A stretch of DNA of 64,000 nucleotides from Wurfbainia villosa (Eukaryota > Streptophyta > Magnoliopsida > Zingiberales > Zingiberaceae), in contig CM046004.1 of the NCBI GenBank assembly GCA_025175895.1, positions 44,877,359-44,941,358 on the forward strand, read 5' to 3'. Below, piece by piece: positions 37,228-48,285 of this stretch. Below the pieces are notes generated by a model that ran no database searches, was not told where the DNA came from, and saw only the letters and a program-made list of their open reading frames with translations. The position numbers were made by a program, and so were the translations under genes. Every line of letters starts with the position of its first letter. Within the stretch, counting starts at the first letter, position 1.

Positions 37228-37263
37228 ATCCTTCATACCTTTAAAAAGTTTCATCCTCGAAAC
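37228..37263 (-). other. Polypurine tract region of GYP-B
   Basis: On the minus strand AAAGGTATGAAGGAT ends at the LTR boundary (37228), the position of plus-strand priming. The pol stop lies directly upstream. Confidence 0.65.
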
Positions 37264-38734
37264 TTAGAACAATTGTGGGTACTTCTGCTTCATGTCCTCC
37301 TCGCGTTCCCAGGTAGCTTCCTCGTACCGTTGATTCTGCCACAGGACCTTTACTAAGGGCACCTCTTTGTTCCTTAGCCTCTTGACTTCTCGGTCTAATA
37401 TTTGGATTGGCTGACTTTCAATACTCAGGTCCTCTTGAACTTGTACTGTTTGTGGCTCGATCACTTGGTCCGTACTGGAAATGCATTTCTTGAGCACAGA
37501 GACATGAAACACGTTGTGAATAGCCGACATCTCTTGAGGCAGCTCTAGCTTGTAAGCTACCTTGCCAATCCTCTGCGATATCGGATACGGTCCCACGTAA
37601 CGTGGACTCAGTTTACCCTTCCTTCCGAACCTCATTACTCCCTTCATGGGAGCTACTTTGAGGAATACTAGGTCCCCAACTTCGAATTCTAACGGTCTAC
37701 GCCTCTTATCCGCATAGCTCTTTTCAATTCTCTGGCGGATATTTCGTATAGCTTTGGTGGTGTCGTCGATGAAATCCGTCTGGAGTTCCATCCTCTTCTT
37801 TTCACCACCTTCGTGCCAGCATATGGGAGATCTACATTTCCTCCGTATAGGGCTCAGAGGGTGCCATTCCAATGGTAGCTTGGTAGCTATTATTGTAGGC
37901 GAATTCTGCCAGACATAAGTATTGACACCAGCTACCTTTGAAATCCAGGGCACAGGCTCTTAACATATCCTCCAGTACTTGATTTACTCTCTCGGTCTGT
38001 CCGTCCGTCTGGGGATGGAAGGCAGTACTGAACAATAGCTTCGTGCCTAAGGCCTTCTGAACGCATTCCCAGAAATGGGAGATAAAGCGACCATCTCTGT
38101 CAGAAATGATGGTCTTAGGAATTCCATGTAGTCTGATAATTTCCCTAGCATATAACTGAGCCAGTTGCTCCGTCGAATAGGTCATCTTGATTGCTAAGAA
38201 ATGGGCGGACTTAGTCAATCTTCAATCTGTCTACAATCACCCATATAGCATCGTAACCGTTTGTCGTCTTGGGCAATCCCGAGATGAAATCCATAGAAAT
38301 GTCCTCCCATTTCCATTCTGGAATCTGGATCGGCTGCAGTGTTCCTCCAGGTCTTTGGTGCTCTGCCTTAACCCTTTGGCGGGTCGTGCAAATCGACATC
38401 TTGAGCCACATCTCTTTTCATTCGAACCACCGTAACTTTCGTTTAAGGTCTTGGTACATCTTGGTGGTTCCAGGATGCATCGATAGGGAGTTTTGTGAGC
38501 TTCCTCAAATATCTCCTCCGCACTCGGATTGCCGGGAATACACAAGCGATCCACGAGGTAGAGTACTCCACTATCGAGAGATCCGAACCCATCGCCCTTT
38601 CCTCTAGGACCTCTTGTTTGATCCTCAAGGCTTGGGTCACGTGCTTGCTTTTCGATATCATCGAATCGGCGCTATATCGCCGTGGTTTAGAGCTGTCGAG
38701 ATGATTTCAACCCCATAACGCATAATCTCTTTTT
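37264..38734 (-). pseudogene. GYP-B integrase with chromodomain-like end, broken
   Basis: Right to left: remnants of the zinc-binding domain (38400-38560), core motifs KWEDISMDFISGLP (about 38300) and YDAIWVIVDRL (about 38235), then MTKSAHFLAI (38218), FHPQTDGQTERVNQ (about 38000) and LAEFAYNNSY, and a C-terminal GKLSPRYVGPYPISQRIG (about 37570-37625). It ends in EEATWEREEDM, the hallmark of a chromovirus chromodomain, thought to guide integration by binding modified histones. Frame breaks fall near 38411/38554, 38215 and 37835-37950, so no continuous enzyme remains. The last 229 codons are open. Confidence 0.9.
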
Positions 38735-39867
38735 CTAAGGGTCGAGATAGCATCGAGAGGACATCAAGGTGGCGCAGGACTTCACGAGTGCATCAGCCAC
38801 CTTGTTAGCTTTCCCCGGATGGTAAAGAATCTCGCAGTCATAATCCTTGACGAGCTCGAGCCATCTGCGCTGTCTCATGTTCAGGTCCTTCTGTGTGAAG
38901 AAATATTTCAGACTCTGGTGGTCTGTATAGATCCTACACTGAGCTCCATAGAGATAATGCCTCCATGTTTTGAGAGCAAAGACCACGGCTGCTAGCTCTA
39001 AATCGTGGGTGGGATAATTCCTTTCGTGTTCCTTGAGTTGCCTAGAGGCGTAGGCAATGACCTTGCCATTCTGCATAAGTACAGCTCCGAGTCCCAACTT
39101 GGAAGCGTCACTGTACATGTCGAAGCCTTCGTTACTGTCCGGAAGAGCAAGAATTGGAGCGCTGGTCAGTCTCCTTTTTAACTCTTTGAAACTCCTCTCG
39201 CAGGTGTCCGTCCACTCATATTTACGGTGAGGTGTCATAGGCGGCAATCCCGGAGAAGTTCTCTACAAACTTCCTAGTAGCTTGCTAGCCCAAGAAAACT
39301 TCTGATTTCGCTGGCATTCTTTGGTCGGTTCCAGTTACTCACGGCTTCAATCTTTATTGGGTCTACCATCACTCCGTGCTTGGATATTACGTGACCCAAA
39401 AATGATACTTGTTCAAGCCAGAACTCGCATTTGGAGAACTTTGCGAATAATGCTTTTCCCAAGAATCTGCAATACCACATTCAGGTGTTCTGCATGCTCC
39501 TCGGGGGTTCTCGAATATATTAGTATGTCGTCTATGAAGACGATCACAAACTTGTCGAGGAATGCCGAGAATACCCGATTCATCAAATCCATGAACAGGG
39601 CAGGTGCATTCGTTACTCCGAAGGGCATAACTATGAACTCGTAATGTCCATACCTTGTCCGGAAGGCCGTCTTTGGTATATCATCTGGTTTTACTTTTAC
39701 TTGATGATAGCCCGTATCTCAGTGTCAATCTGATGATATTAGAGAAGACGGACTAAGACTTTAGTTGGTCGAACAGCCATCAATCTCCTGATAAAGGATC
39801 TGGTTCTTGATCGTTACGGTGTTGGCTCGGTAGTCTATGCACATGCGCATAGACCCATCTTTCTTCT
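38735..39867 (-). pseudogene. GYP-B reverse transcriptase and RNase H, broken
   Basis: The RT thumb-palm part shows MPFGVTNAPALF and the catalytic VIVFIDDILIYS (39525-39628), then KFSKCEFWLEQVSFLGHVIS (39400-39450) and RSFLGLASY. RNase H (38735-39247) has YSDASKLGLGAVLMQ, the EL of HDLELAAVVFALK, TDHQSLKYFF and NKVADAL, so its acidic residues are present. Frameshifts separate the blocks near 39660-39900, 39480/39413 and 39250-39275. The RT N-terminal motif A region is out of frame. Confidence 0.9.
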
Positions 39868-41731
39868 TCACCAGCCCTGGAGCTCCCCATGGAAGCGACT
39901 TGGTAATAAGTCCCTTGTCGAGTAACTCCTGTGTCCACGAAGTTCCTTTAATTCAGCCGGCGCCATACGGTAAGGTGCTTTAGAGATCGGGTTAGTACCA
40001 GGAATCAACTCGATCTCAAATTCTACTTCTCTATCTGGGGCTAACCCTGGTAGCTCATCTGGAAATACCTCTGGGTAGTCGCATACCACTCTGACATTCT
40101 CTAGCTTCTGGTCCTCATCTTGGCTTGTATCAACCACGTGTGCCAAAAACCCAGTGCACCCACTGTCTAACATCTTACGTGCCTGTAGGGCTGATAAAAT
40201 CTTATTGACTCTTCTTCTCGGTTCTCCGATAAATTCGAACTTAGGCTCCGCCTCCGGCTGGAATACCACTTTCCTTTTTCGGCACTCGATCGAAGCATCG
40301 TACTTGCTTAGGAAATCCATGCCCAAGATAATGTCATAATCCTGCATGTCGAGCACTATCAGATCGCAGTAGAGTTCTCTATCTGCAATTCTGATGGGTG
40401 CGGCTCGCAGCATATGAGTGGAGGGCATTACCTCTCCCGAGGGCAGGGTAGTTAAGAACTTGTGATCTAGGGCTTGTGGTGGTATGTCTATGTTTTCGGT
40501 AAAGTGTGTAGAAACAAACGAATGTGTTGCCCAAAGATTCAAATAATGCGGGCATGTCGCGTAAAATAAATATCCGACTGTGACCACTGTGGAGGCGTTT
40601 GCCACGTCTTCTTGGGTGAGAGAGAATACCCTAGCATCTGTCATAGCTGGTGGGGCTTCTAGTCTCCCTTGGTGGATTGGGGTCCCTTCTATTGCGGCCT
40701 GCATCTGATGTAACTGTGAAGGGGCACCCCTGGGCTGAGCATACGGCTGAGGAGGTGCTTGAGTCTGGATAGGACAGTCCTTGATTCTATGCCCTGTCCG
40801 TCCACAGTTATAACATCGATTTGTGCCTTGGTAGCATACTCCAGGATGTATCTTCAGCAGTAGCACAGAGGGAACCTGGGCTGCTTGTTTACTGGACCTC
40901 CTTTAGGATTCTCCCATTGTCTTCTCTTGCCAGTGGGGTTCCCCTTCCAAGCACTCTGGTTCCTCTGACCTCCTGACTGGGCCTGTCCCCTGCCTTCACT
41001 CAGCGCTTTCTTCTGCTGACTAATGTTGTTCAGGTAATGCTCGGTAATTAAGGCACTACTGAACAGCTCCTCTGCGGTCTGCGGTCCGCCGGCCACATTC
41101 AGAGCTATTTCTGGTCGGAGCATCTTCAGCATGAGTCTGACCCTTTCTCTTTCCGTGCTGACCAACTCTGGGCACAGGCGTGCAAGTCGGTTGAATCTCT
41201 TCACGGCTTCGCTGACCGATAGGTCACCTTGTCGGAAACCAGTGAACTCGTCGTAATGCTTGTTGGTCACCCTCATGTGGAAGAATTCTTCGAAGAATTC
41301 GTACTCGAAATCTGTCCATCTCATCCGACGATTTACTTGTGTCTTGGATTTAACCCATTCCCACCACATCCGACCATCTCGACAGTGCGTAATGATACAC
41401 ACTTAATCTTCTTGCATTCGGGCCAGTCCAGTAGCTCCACGATGCTTTCCACCGTCTTGAACCAGGCTTGGGCATCCCATGGTTCACCAGTACCAGAGAA
41501 ATTTTCCGGCTTTAGTCTCTGCCACTGGATCAGGTAAGCTTCCTGTCGAACCATCGGGCCGGGGCCCGTTGGTGGGGCAGTAGGGTTTCCTCGCTGATTC
41601 ATTAGGGTAGTTATTACTTGTTGTTGTTCTGTAACTTGTCGTTGGAGTTCTGTGACTATGTGTGTAAGGTCATGCGGGGGTGCTAGCTCATCAGTTCTAC
41701 TACTGCGTCTTCCAGACATGTTTATCTTCAT
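39868..41731 (-). pseudogene. GYP-B gag and protease, broken
   Basis: Starts at 41731 (a second ATG at 41719 gives MSGRRSSRTDEL). The gag capsid region runs 40854-41500, a frameshift lies near 41340-41400 and another near 40860. The zinc knuckle CYNCGRTGHRIKDC is at 40774-40815. The protease follows (40300-40560): flap-like and C-terminal motifs such as YDIILGMDFLSKYDA are kept, but the catalytic DSGATHSF position reads NLWATHSF, so the active-site aspartate is lost. The frame runs into the RT start (PEVFPDELPGLAPDREVEF) and breaks near 39900. Confidence 0.9.
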
Positions 41732-42174
41732 ACATTAAGGTAAAACTAGTATAAGTTCCCGTTCGTTGTCCTACGTTGTCCCTTAACATAAAGTCATTTT
41801 AAGCTTAAGGCATCATTCATGTCCTCATGCATAGTTTAAACTTAAGGTATTTTACATCATACCAGAACAAGTCATAAGGGTACCATACATATTCCCATGC
41901 ATTTTTAAGTTAGAGGCATTTCCTATCATTCATGCATTTTTAAGCTAGAAGCATTTCCTATCATTCATGAACAAGCATAAGGTGAAGGCATTTTATAATT
42001 AAGCTAGAGGCATTTCATATTATACATGAACTAAATAATCTAAAGATATTTCATATCATGCATGATCAAAATTAACAAAATTTAGAGTATAGACATAGAA
42101 TTCTTACTTGGAGCAGCAGGATTTGGAGCTTGATGTGTGTGTAGTGGAAAGGCAGATCCGCTCTGATACCAACC
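41732..42174 (-). other. GYP-B leader with primer-binding site
   Basis: The plus strand has GCTCTGATACCA at 42160-42171, the reverse complement of a TGGTATCAGAGC primer-binding site for initiator methionine tRNA, three bases from the LTR at 42175. The rest is a leader with four repeats of a TAAGCTAGAGGCATTTC-like unit (41810-42060). Confidence 0.85.
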
Positions 42175-45100
42175 TGTCACGCCCGCCCTTCTGGGATACT
42201 TACATGTCCGGAGAGGCGGCGCGTGACGCGACCGTACATACATTTCATACAGCGGAAGACTTTATATATATACTTCTTATTTCTTACAGCGGAAGACTTG
42301 AGACCTAAATACTTTTTTTTTTCTTTTAAACATAAATATGCATTAACACTTCTTCTTAACATAGAGTATGTTTCATAGCATAGCATGCATAGATACTTCT
42401 TCTTTACTTCTTCTTATCAACATAACGCATTCTTCTTTACTTCTTCTTATCAACATAAAGCATGCATCATATATATATATAGGTACTTAAGGCTTAGTAG
42501 GTTCATAACATCATCGTCATAGGGAGACATAAGTAAAGACATCCATAGACATCATCATTATAGGTAATACATGTATAAGTAGACTTAACGGATCTTCTCC
42601 ACCATGCCACTACCACACACATTGACCCCTCCTGCTGCTCCCTTTAGTTTATCCATCCCTTACCCTTATCTGCAGTACGAGGGAAAATAAACTATAAGCA
42701 CATAGGCTTAGTAAGATCCTGTCCTACTCACAAAAACCATACATCATCATTAATCATGACTTGTAGCATTTATAACATATAATCAATATATCATGTAACA
42801 TACATGGCATCATCAACATAACTTGTAGCTTAAGTAACATAAACATAACATACATGGCATCATATGTAACTTAGTAACCTAACATCATAGCGTGCCATCG
42901 AACATAACATGTCACTTAACATTATGGCATATCATCTAACATAACATGTAACTTAACAATCATGGCATATCATCTAACATAACATGTAACAATCATGGCA
43001 TATCATCTAACATAACATGTAACTTAACAATCATGACATATCATCTAACATAACAGGTAACGTAAACAATCATGGCATAGCATCTAACATAACAGGTAAC
43101 GTAAACAATCATGGCATAGCATCTAACATAACAGGTAACGTAAACAATCATGGCATAGCATCTAACATAACAGGTAACGTAAACAATCATGGCATAGCAT
43201 CTAACCTAACAGGTAACGTAAACAATCATGGCATAGCATCTAACATAACAGGTAACGTAAACAATCATGGCATAGCATCTAACCTAAAAGGTAACGTAAA
43301 CAATCATGGCATAGCATCTAACATAACAGGTAACGAAAAAAATCATGTCATAGCATCTAACATAACATGTAACTTAAAATTATGGCATACATATGCAAGA
43401 TGCTTTTGAAAACATATATGTTAGATTGCGTAAATATAGATCTCAACATATTTGGGCGGCATTGTACCACTTCTTCATTATCATAGCGCATCCCTAAATA
43501 GGCCCGAGGTAGCAAGTCTCAACCTAATAGGTTCCTAGGCCCGAGTCTTATTCCATCGACCTAGGGGCAATCGTCATAGCGTAGAAGCCCATCCTAGGCC
43601 CGAGTCTTACTCCATCGACTCCAAGGCATCTTGGAGCCCATCCCGTACTAGGCCCGAATCTTATTCCATCGACCTAGGGGCAATCATACATAGAAGCCCA
43701 TCCTAGGCCCGAGTCTTATTCCATCGACCTAGGGCATCTTAGGAGCCCATCCCTTCTTTGGACCTTGTTAAGGTCTTGGTACAAGCCATGCAGAAAGTAA
43801 AGTACTTATATGCTTATTTACAACATAGCTTATTTCTTTAACATAGCGTAACATATTATGCTTCATTTCATTAACATAGCATAGCATACTTCATTTCATA
43901 ACAACATAGCTTATTTCATTAACATAGCATAGCATACTTCATTTCATACACATCATGCTTCATTTCATTAACATAGCATAGCATACTTCATTTCATAACA
44001 ACATAGCTTATTTCATTAACATAGCATAGCATACTTCATTTCATACACATCATGCTTCATTTCATTAACATAGCATAGCATACTTCATTTCATAACAACA
44101 TAGCTTATTTCATTAACATAGCATAGCATACTTCATTTCATACACATCATGCTTCATTTTATTAACATAGCGTAGCATATTTCATTTCATAACAACATAG
44201 CTTATTTCATTAACATAGCATAGCATACTTCATGGTATGAACTTCATTGTAACCTAAAGGGATCAAAGGTGGCCGAATGGCCCTTATAGGCTTTTTAGGG
44301 TTTAGACCTTTAACCTAATTCAAGTAACATACATATGCATACAAATTCCATAAAATTCATGGTATGAACTTCATTGTAACCTAAAAACTCAAAGGTGGCC
44401 GAATGGCCCTTATAGGCTTTTTTAGGGTTTAGATCTTTATCCTCAACCCCCTAACATGTTAACATCATTTCTTACAAGTAAAACAAGCTATAAAACTTCA
44501 ATAAAACACCAAGATCCATATTGGCCGAATGGTTCTTAGGGTTCATTAGGGTTAGCTTTTGTCCTAATCCACTTTAACCCCTAACATCATCATCTAGTTA
44601 TAGAACATAGCATAAACATAACATGGAGCTTCATTTAGACCCTAGTCCATGACTTGGCCGAATGGTTCATGGAGACCTTTGGGGTTAGATCTTTATCCTA
44701 ATCCCTCTAACATGCTATCATCATCATTTGCAAGTAAAGCAAGATATAAACTTCAACAAAAACACCAAAAACCCATGTTGGCCGAATGGTCCATAGGGTT
44801 TCCTAGGGTTAACTTTTGACCTAACCCCTTTTAAACCCTAACTACATCATATAGCAATTAAAACATGGCATTCATGAAACCCTAACCCTAATTTCCTAGG
44901 GTGGCCGAAACACATAAGGGCTCAACTAGGGTTAGCTTTTTAACCAACCCTCTTTTCCCATCTTAGCATCATCATATCCTTCCTAAACATAGATTTCAAC
45001 TTCATTGGTAAACTAAAACATGCTTGGCCGAATATAACATACAGGTTGTTCAAACATTCAATCGCAACTACTCGTATGCAGGTGAGGGATACTTACTTCC

Positions 45101-45561
45101 TTCGCTTTGTTTTGGGTGGAGAAGATGACCTAAGAACCAACCCTAGCCCTTGCTTCTTGCTTGAAGGAGGTTCGGCCAATGGAGGCAATGGAGAGGGAGC
45201 TCAAGATTTTTGGTGAGAAGAGGAAGAAGAAGAGAGGAAGTGACCAAATTCAACCTTCCCTCTTCTTTATAAAGGGGGGAGGAAGAGAAGTTCCTCTTTT
45301 CTTTTCCATGCCTCTTCATTTACTCCTAGTCCCACTTATCTATAGTTTCCCCCTCTTCCTTAATCATATAGTCCTATTGGGCTTCTGGTTAGTGGGTGCA
45401 TCTATAAGGCTTGGCTATCTCTAGAGGTTTGGAGTTCAATTCCTAGGCCTTGCACCCCTTTTCGGCTTATTTTCTTTTATTTTTGAGAAGGCCCACATAA
45501 AGCCCATGATCATCAAGCCAAAAATTCTTGTAAAATTGCTAGGAATTTTACGGGCGTTACA
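42175..45561 (-). repeat. GYP-B 5' LTR (3387 bp)
   Basis: Partner of 33820-37227, with the same four arrays in the same order and near identity over long stretches. Differences are mostly copy-number or small indels: one shortened unit near 42980-43000, one 48-bp unit fewer near 43850, and small changes near 43280-43340. This marks a comparatively recent insertion. Confidence 0.95.
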
Positions 45562-45566
45562 GGATG

Positions 45567-46547
45567 AACAAGTCATGGATGACTTGGAGGGATCCGAGAG
45601 GCGTGAGGCTGATGGAGGTGGCTAGAAGGTTTAGGTCTAGGCTAAGGGTGGTCTAGCAAGTATGGGGGAACCATACTTGAGTTAAAACCTCATGTTTGAG
45701 GTGTGCCAGTCGACTGATGCCATGTGGCAGTCGACTGGACCGAGTCAACTAGGGTTTGACTGCGGGTTATGGTTTAGCGATCGCCATAGGTTGGCGGGGC
45801 CGATCGATGAGCTGAGCAATGACCGATCGTGGTGATCACCGACCGGGTGCTCGAGAATTCGGCCACGTATCGGAGTCGAGACTCGATCGTCGAGTGAGGA
45901 CTTCATCACCGACCGATGATGGTCACAATCTCGATCGACTGATGGTAGTTCCGTTGGACTTATCCAACGTGGAACTAGCCGTTGTCTCACGACAACAGTG
46001 GCATCAGTCGACTGATGGTCCCGATCAGTCGACTGATAGACTTTTTCCAGCACAGGTTGAAGCTATATATGGAGCTCGTGATGGAGGAAAAAGCAACCGG
46101 TTCTTGAGGGCTATTGGGGCGATTTGTTGGTGCAAATCAGGTCTCCAAGTGCAAGCAAGCAACCAAGCATTCAAGCAATCAAAACAAGTGTTGTAAAGTC
46201 TTTTCTTTACTTGTATTTCATATTTACATTGTATATTGCTTGTATTTCGTTCTTACTGTTGTAAGATCTAGTGTAAGGGGTTTCTCCGCCTTCGACTTGT
46301 GTCGAGAAGGAGTGTTTATCATTAGTGAGTGCGTGTGCATCACTAGGGCTCTTTAGAGCTCGATCCGTGGAGTAGGAACCGTGTGGTTCCGAACCACGTT
46401 ATATCATTGTGTTAGCTTGTTGTCTATTTCGTTATTGCTTTTATTATTTTTATTTCCGCTGCACACTAACGAAATTGTAGACACAAACGCGATCGAATTC
46501 TATCTACGTTATTCACCCCCCCTCTAGCCATTCCAAGGGTCCTAACA
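45567..46547 (+). repeat. COP-D 5' LTR, second part
   Basis: Resumes after the GYP-B duplication and ends CCTAACA. It contains five CAGTCGACTG or AGTCGACT palindromes (45685-46030), a TATA box AGCTATATATGG near 46062-46074, and a 3' end with CACCCCCCCTCTAGCC, an ending shared by Sirevirus-like LTRs in this window. Confidence 0.92.
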
Positions 46548-46549
46548 AG

Positions 46550-46565
46550 TGGTATCAGAGCCAGG
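46550..46565 (+). promoter_or_regulatory. Primer-binding site of COP-D
   Basis: TGGTATCAGAGCCAGG, two bases downstream of the 5' LTR, complementary to the 3' end of plant initiator methionine tRNA. Confidence 0.9.
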
Positions 46566-46617
46566 TTCTTCTACGGATTAACAACCGGGAGCTAAGGCAA
46601 AAGACTAGAGGGTGAAC

Positions 46618-47847
46618 ATGGAATTCCAAGACAAGCTTGGATGGGAAATCAACACTCCACCTCCATATGATCCAAAAGATTTTCCGGCATGGAGAGCAAG
46701 AATGGAAACATTCTTGATGATGAACATAGAGGATTGGTTCATCCTCGTTGAAGGCCTTGAACCCCCTAGGGATAAGAAGGGGAATGTCCTAAAATTGAAA
46801 AAGTGGACCCAAGAGCAACGCCAAAAGCTCAAGACCGAAGTTAAGGTAACGAAACTTTTGGAAGATTTAATCCCTAATAAGGTTTTGTGCAAGCTAGGGG
46901 ATTACATGTATGCCGAGGAGCTATGGAGAAAATTGGCAAGATACCATGAGGAGAGTTCATCCTCAAGTGAAAGTGAGGAATCAGAAGTTGAGATGGAGTC
47001 AACTTCCGAATCGGAGAAAGAAGAAGTGGAAGAGGTGGAAGAAGCATCTACTTCTAGGATTGAGGAGGAGAGACCATCCTCCACATCGGAGCAACCTCAA
47101 GAAGAGCTCTCAACATCCGATCAAGATGAGGAAGCTCAAAATTCAACTCCGGCACCTACCACCACCCTAGGTAACTCAAACACTTTACTTTCAAATAAAA
47201 ATCATATTATGTGCTTTGAGTGTAGAGAGTATGGGCATTACAAGAGCAAATGCCCAAAGAGGATCAAGAAAGCTCCTCCGGCGCCTAAAAGTCAACAAAA
47301 GTCAACGGACGCCGGTTCCCCAACACCTAAAGGCAAGGAGCACATCATATGCTTCAAGTGCAATTCGAAGGGGCATTATCGGAGTCAATGCCCTAGGGGG
47401 AAGAAGAAGGGGCAAGAAGGAGCATCATATGTAGGGGGAGCCTCCAAGGCAAACCTTAAGGTATATTTCAATAATGCACCTTCTAGATTTAATAGGCAAA
47501 AGCATGCTAGAAATAATTTTAATTCTCTTGCAATTTATGAAAAGCATGCTAATAGGAATGAATACTGCCTAGGAGCTAAAAATATTCACTTAGATAATAG
47601 GAAGAAATTTGGGACTAATGTCCCTAAAAATAATTCATCTAAGGATAAACCTAGGTCAAATAACACTAGACCAATTTTACCTAGGGAGACCATTAGAAAG
47701 GTGCAAGAGCACCTAGGTATTAACCCTAAATGGACTAGGCATATGCCTAGAAAGTCCCATGCCCATGGTCTAAATCAAAATTCTAAAATCGGGCAATTAG
47801 AATTAGAGAACCAAGCCTTGAGGTCAAGGCTTGAAAAATTGGAGTAG
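46618..47847 (+). CDS. COP-D gag-like protein with two zinc knuckles (409 aa)
   Basis: Structural protein of a copia-type particle. ATG 46618 is chosen because it precedes the conserved N-terminal pattern (W...M..FL....W). Residues 1-105 resemble the start of Sirevirus gag. There the usual long middle domain is missing, and an acidic Ser/Glu-rich stretch (about 106-170) follows ELWRKLARYHEE. Two CCHC knuckles, CFECREYGHYKSKC (199-212) and CFKCNSKGHYRSQC (245-258), are likely to bind RNA, where COP3 gag has one. A basic tail and a short coiled-coil-like end (LELENQALRSRLEKLE) follow. A TAG ends it at 47845-47847, but the same frame stays open to 48285. It is the only recognisable coding unit in this element. 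Confidence 0.85.
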   Translation: MEFQDKLGWEINTPPPYDPKDFPAWRARMETFLMMNIEDWFILVEGLEPPRDKKGNVLKLKKWTQEQRQKLKTEVKVTKLLEDLIPNKVLCKLGDYMYAEELWRKLARYHEESSSSSESEESEVEMESTSESEKEEVEEVEEASTSRIEEERPSSTSEQPQEELSTSDQDEEAQNSTPAPTTTLGNSNTLLSNKNHIMCFECREYGHYKSKCPKRIKKAPPAPKSQQKSTDAGSPTPKGKEHIICFKCNSKGHYRSQCPRGKKKGQEGASYVGGASKANLKVYFNNAPSRFNRQKHARNNFNSLAIYEKHANRNEYCLGAKNIHLDNRKKFGTNVPKNNSSKDKPRSNNTRPILPRETIRKVQEHLGINPKWTRHMPRKSHAHGLNQNSKIGQLELENQALRSRLEKLE

Positions 47848-48285
47848 ACCCTTAAAATTATACAAAATCAATTTAAAGGGTCAAATGATCAAAAGTCAAG
47901 GTCCAAGAGTCAAAAGTCAACCAAGGGCAAGCAAGGTTTGGGTCACAAACCTAAGCCTAAGGTAGCTTATCATAGTGTTCCATTAGATTATGGAACACTA
48001 ACTAGGTCTAGGAAGACCAAGGTCAATAGGGAAGTCATCCCTAGAGTTGACCAAAGGGTGTGTCTAGTGGCTAGGGTTTCTAGGAAACCTAGGGTGGCCA
48101 CTAAGAAGGTTGCAAGGGGAGTCACCCCTAGAGTCAACCTAGGTAAGACCCAAATGACCAAGGCTGACAAGCCTAGGAGGGTCATTAGAAAGGTATCTAG
48201 GGAGGTTATCCCTAGGAAATACCTAATTAACCCTAGAAGCTCAAATAGATTTTGGGTTCCTAAGAGCGTGATTGATTCACGCTAG
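47848..48285 (+). pseudogene. COP-D gag tail beyond the TAG stop
   Basis: In frame with gag and open for 145 codons. It is basic, with a loosely repeated RKVSREVIPR / KKVARGVTPR pattern (about 48000-48230), and ends NRFWVPKSVIDSR. The FWVPKS motif corresponds to YWIPKD in COP3 and FWVPKS in COP2 just before the protease, so this is the true gag C-terminus. The TAG may be a mutation or a readthrough point. Confidence 0.75.

Larger units (their letters stand above)
33820..45561 (-). mobile_element. GYP-B, Ty3-gypsy chromovirus (Tekay/Del type) with TSD GGATG
   Basis: LTRs at 33820-37227 and 42175-45561 flank a 4.9-kb interior coding for gag and pol on the minus strand. Perfect duplications GGATG lie at 33815-33819 and 45562-45566. 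The COP-D 3' LTR (50577-50600) shows the same site uninterrupted. Minus-strand ends are TGTAACGCCCG and GGGCGTGACA. The integrase C-terminus carries a chromodomain-like end, and the 3.4-kb LTRs fit the Tekay/Del clade. All coding is frame-broken. Confidence 0.95.
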
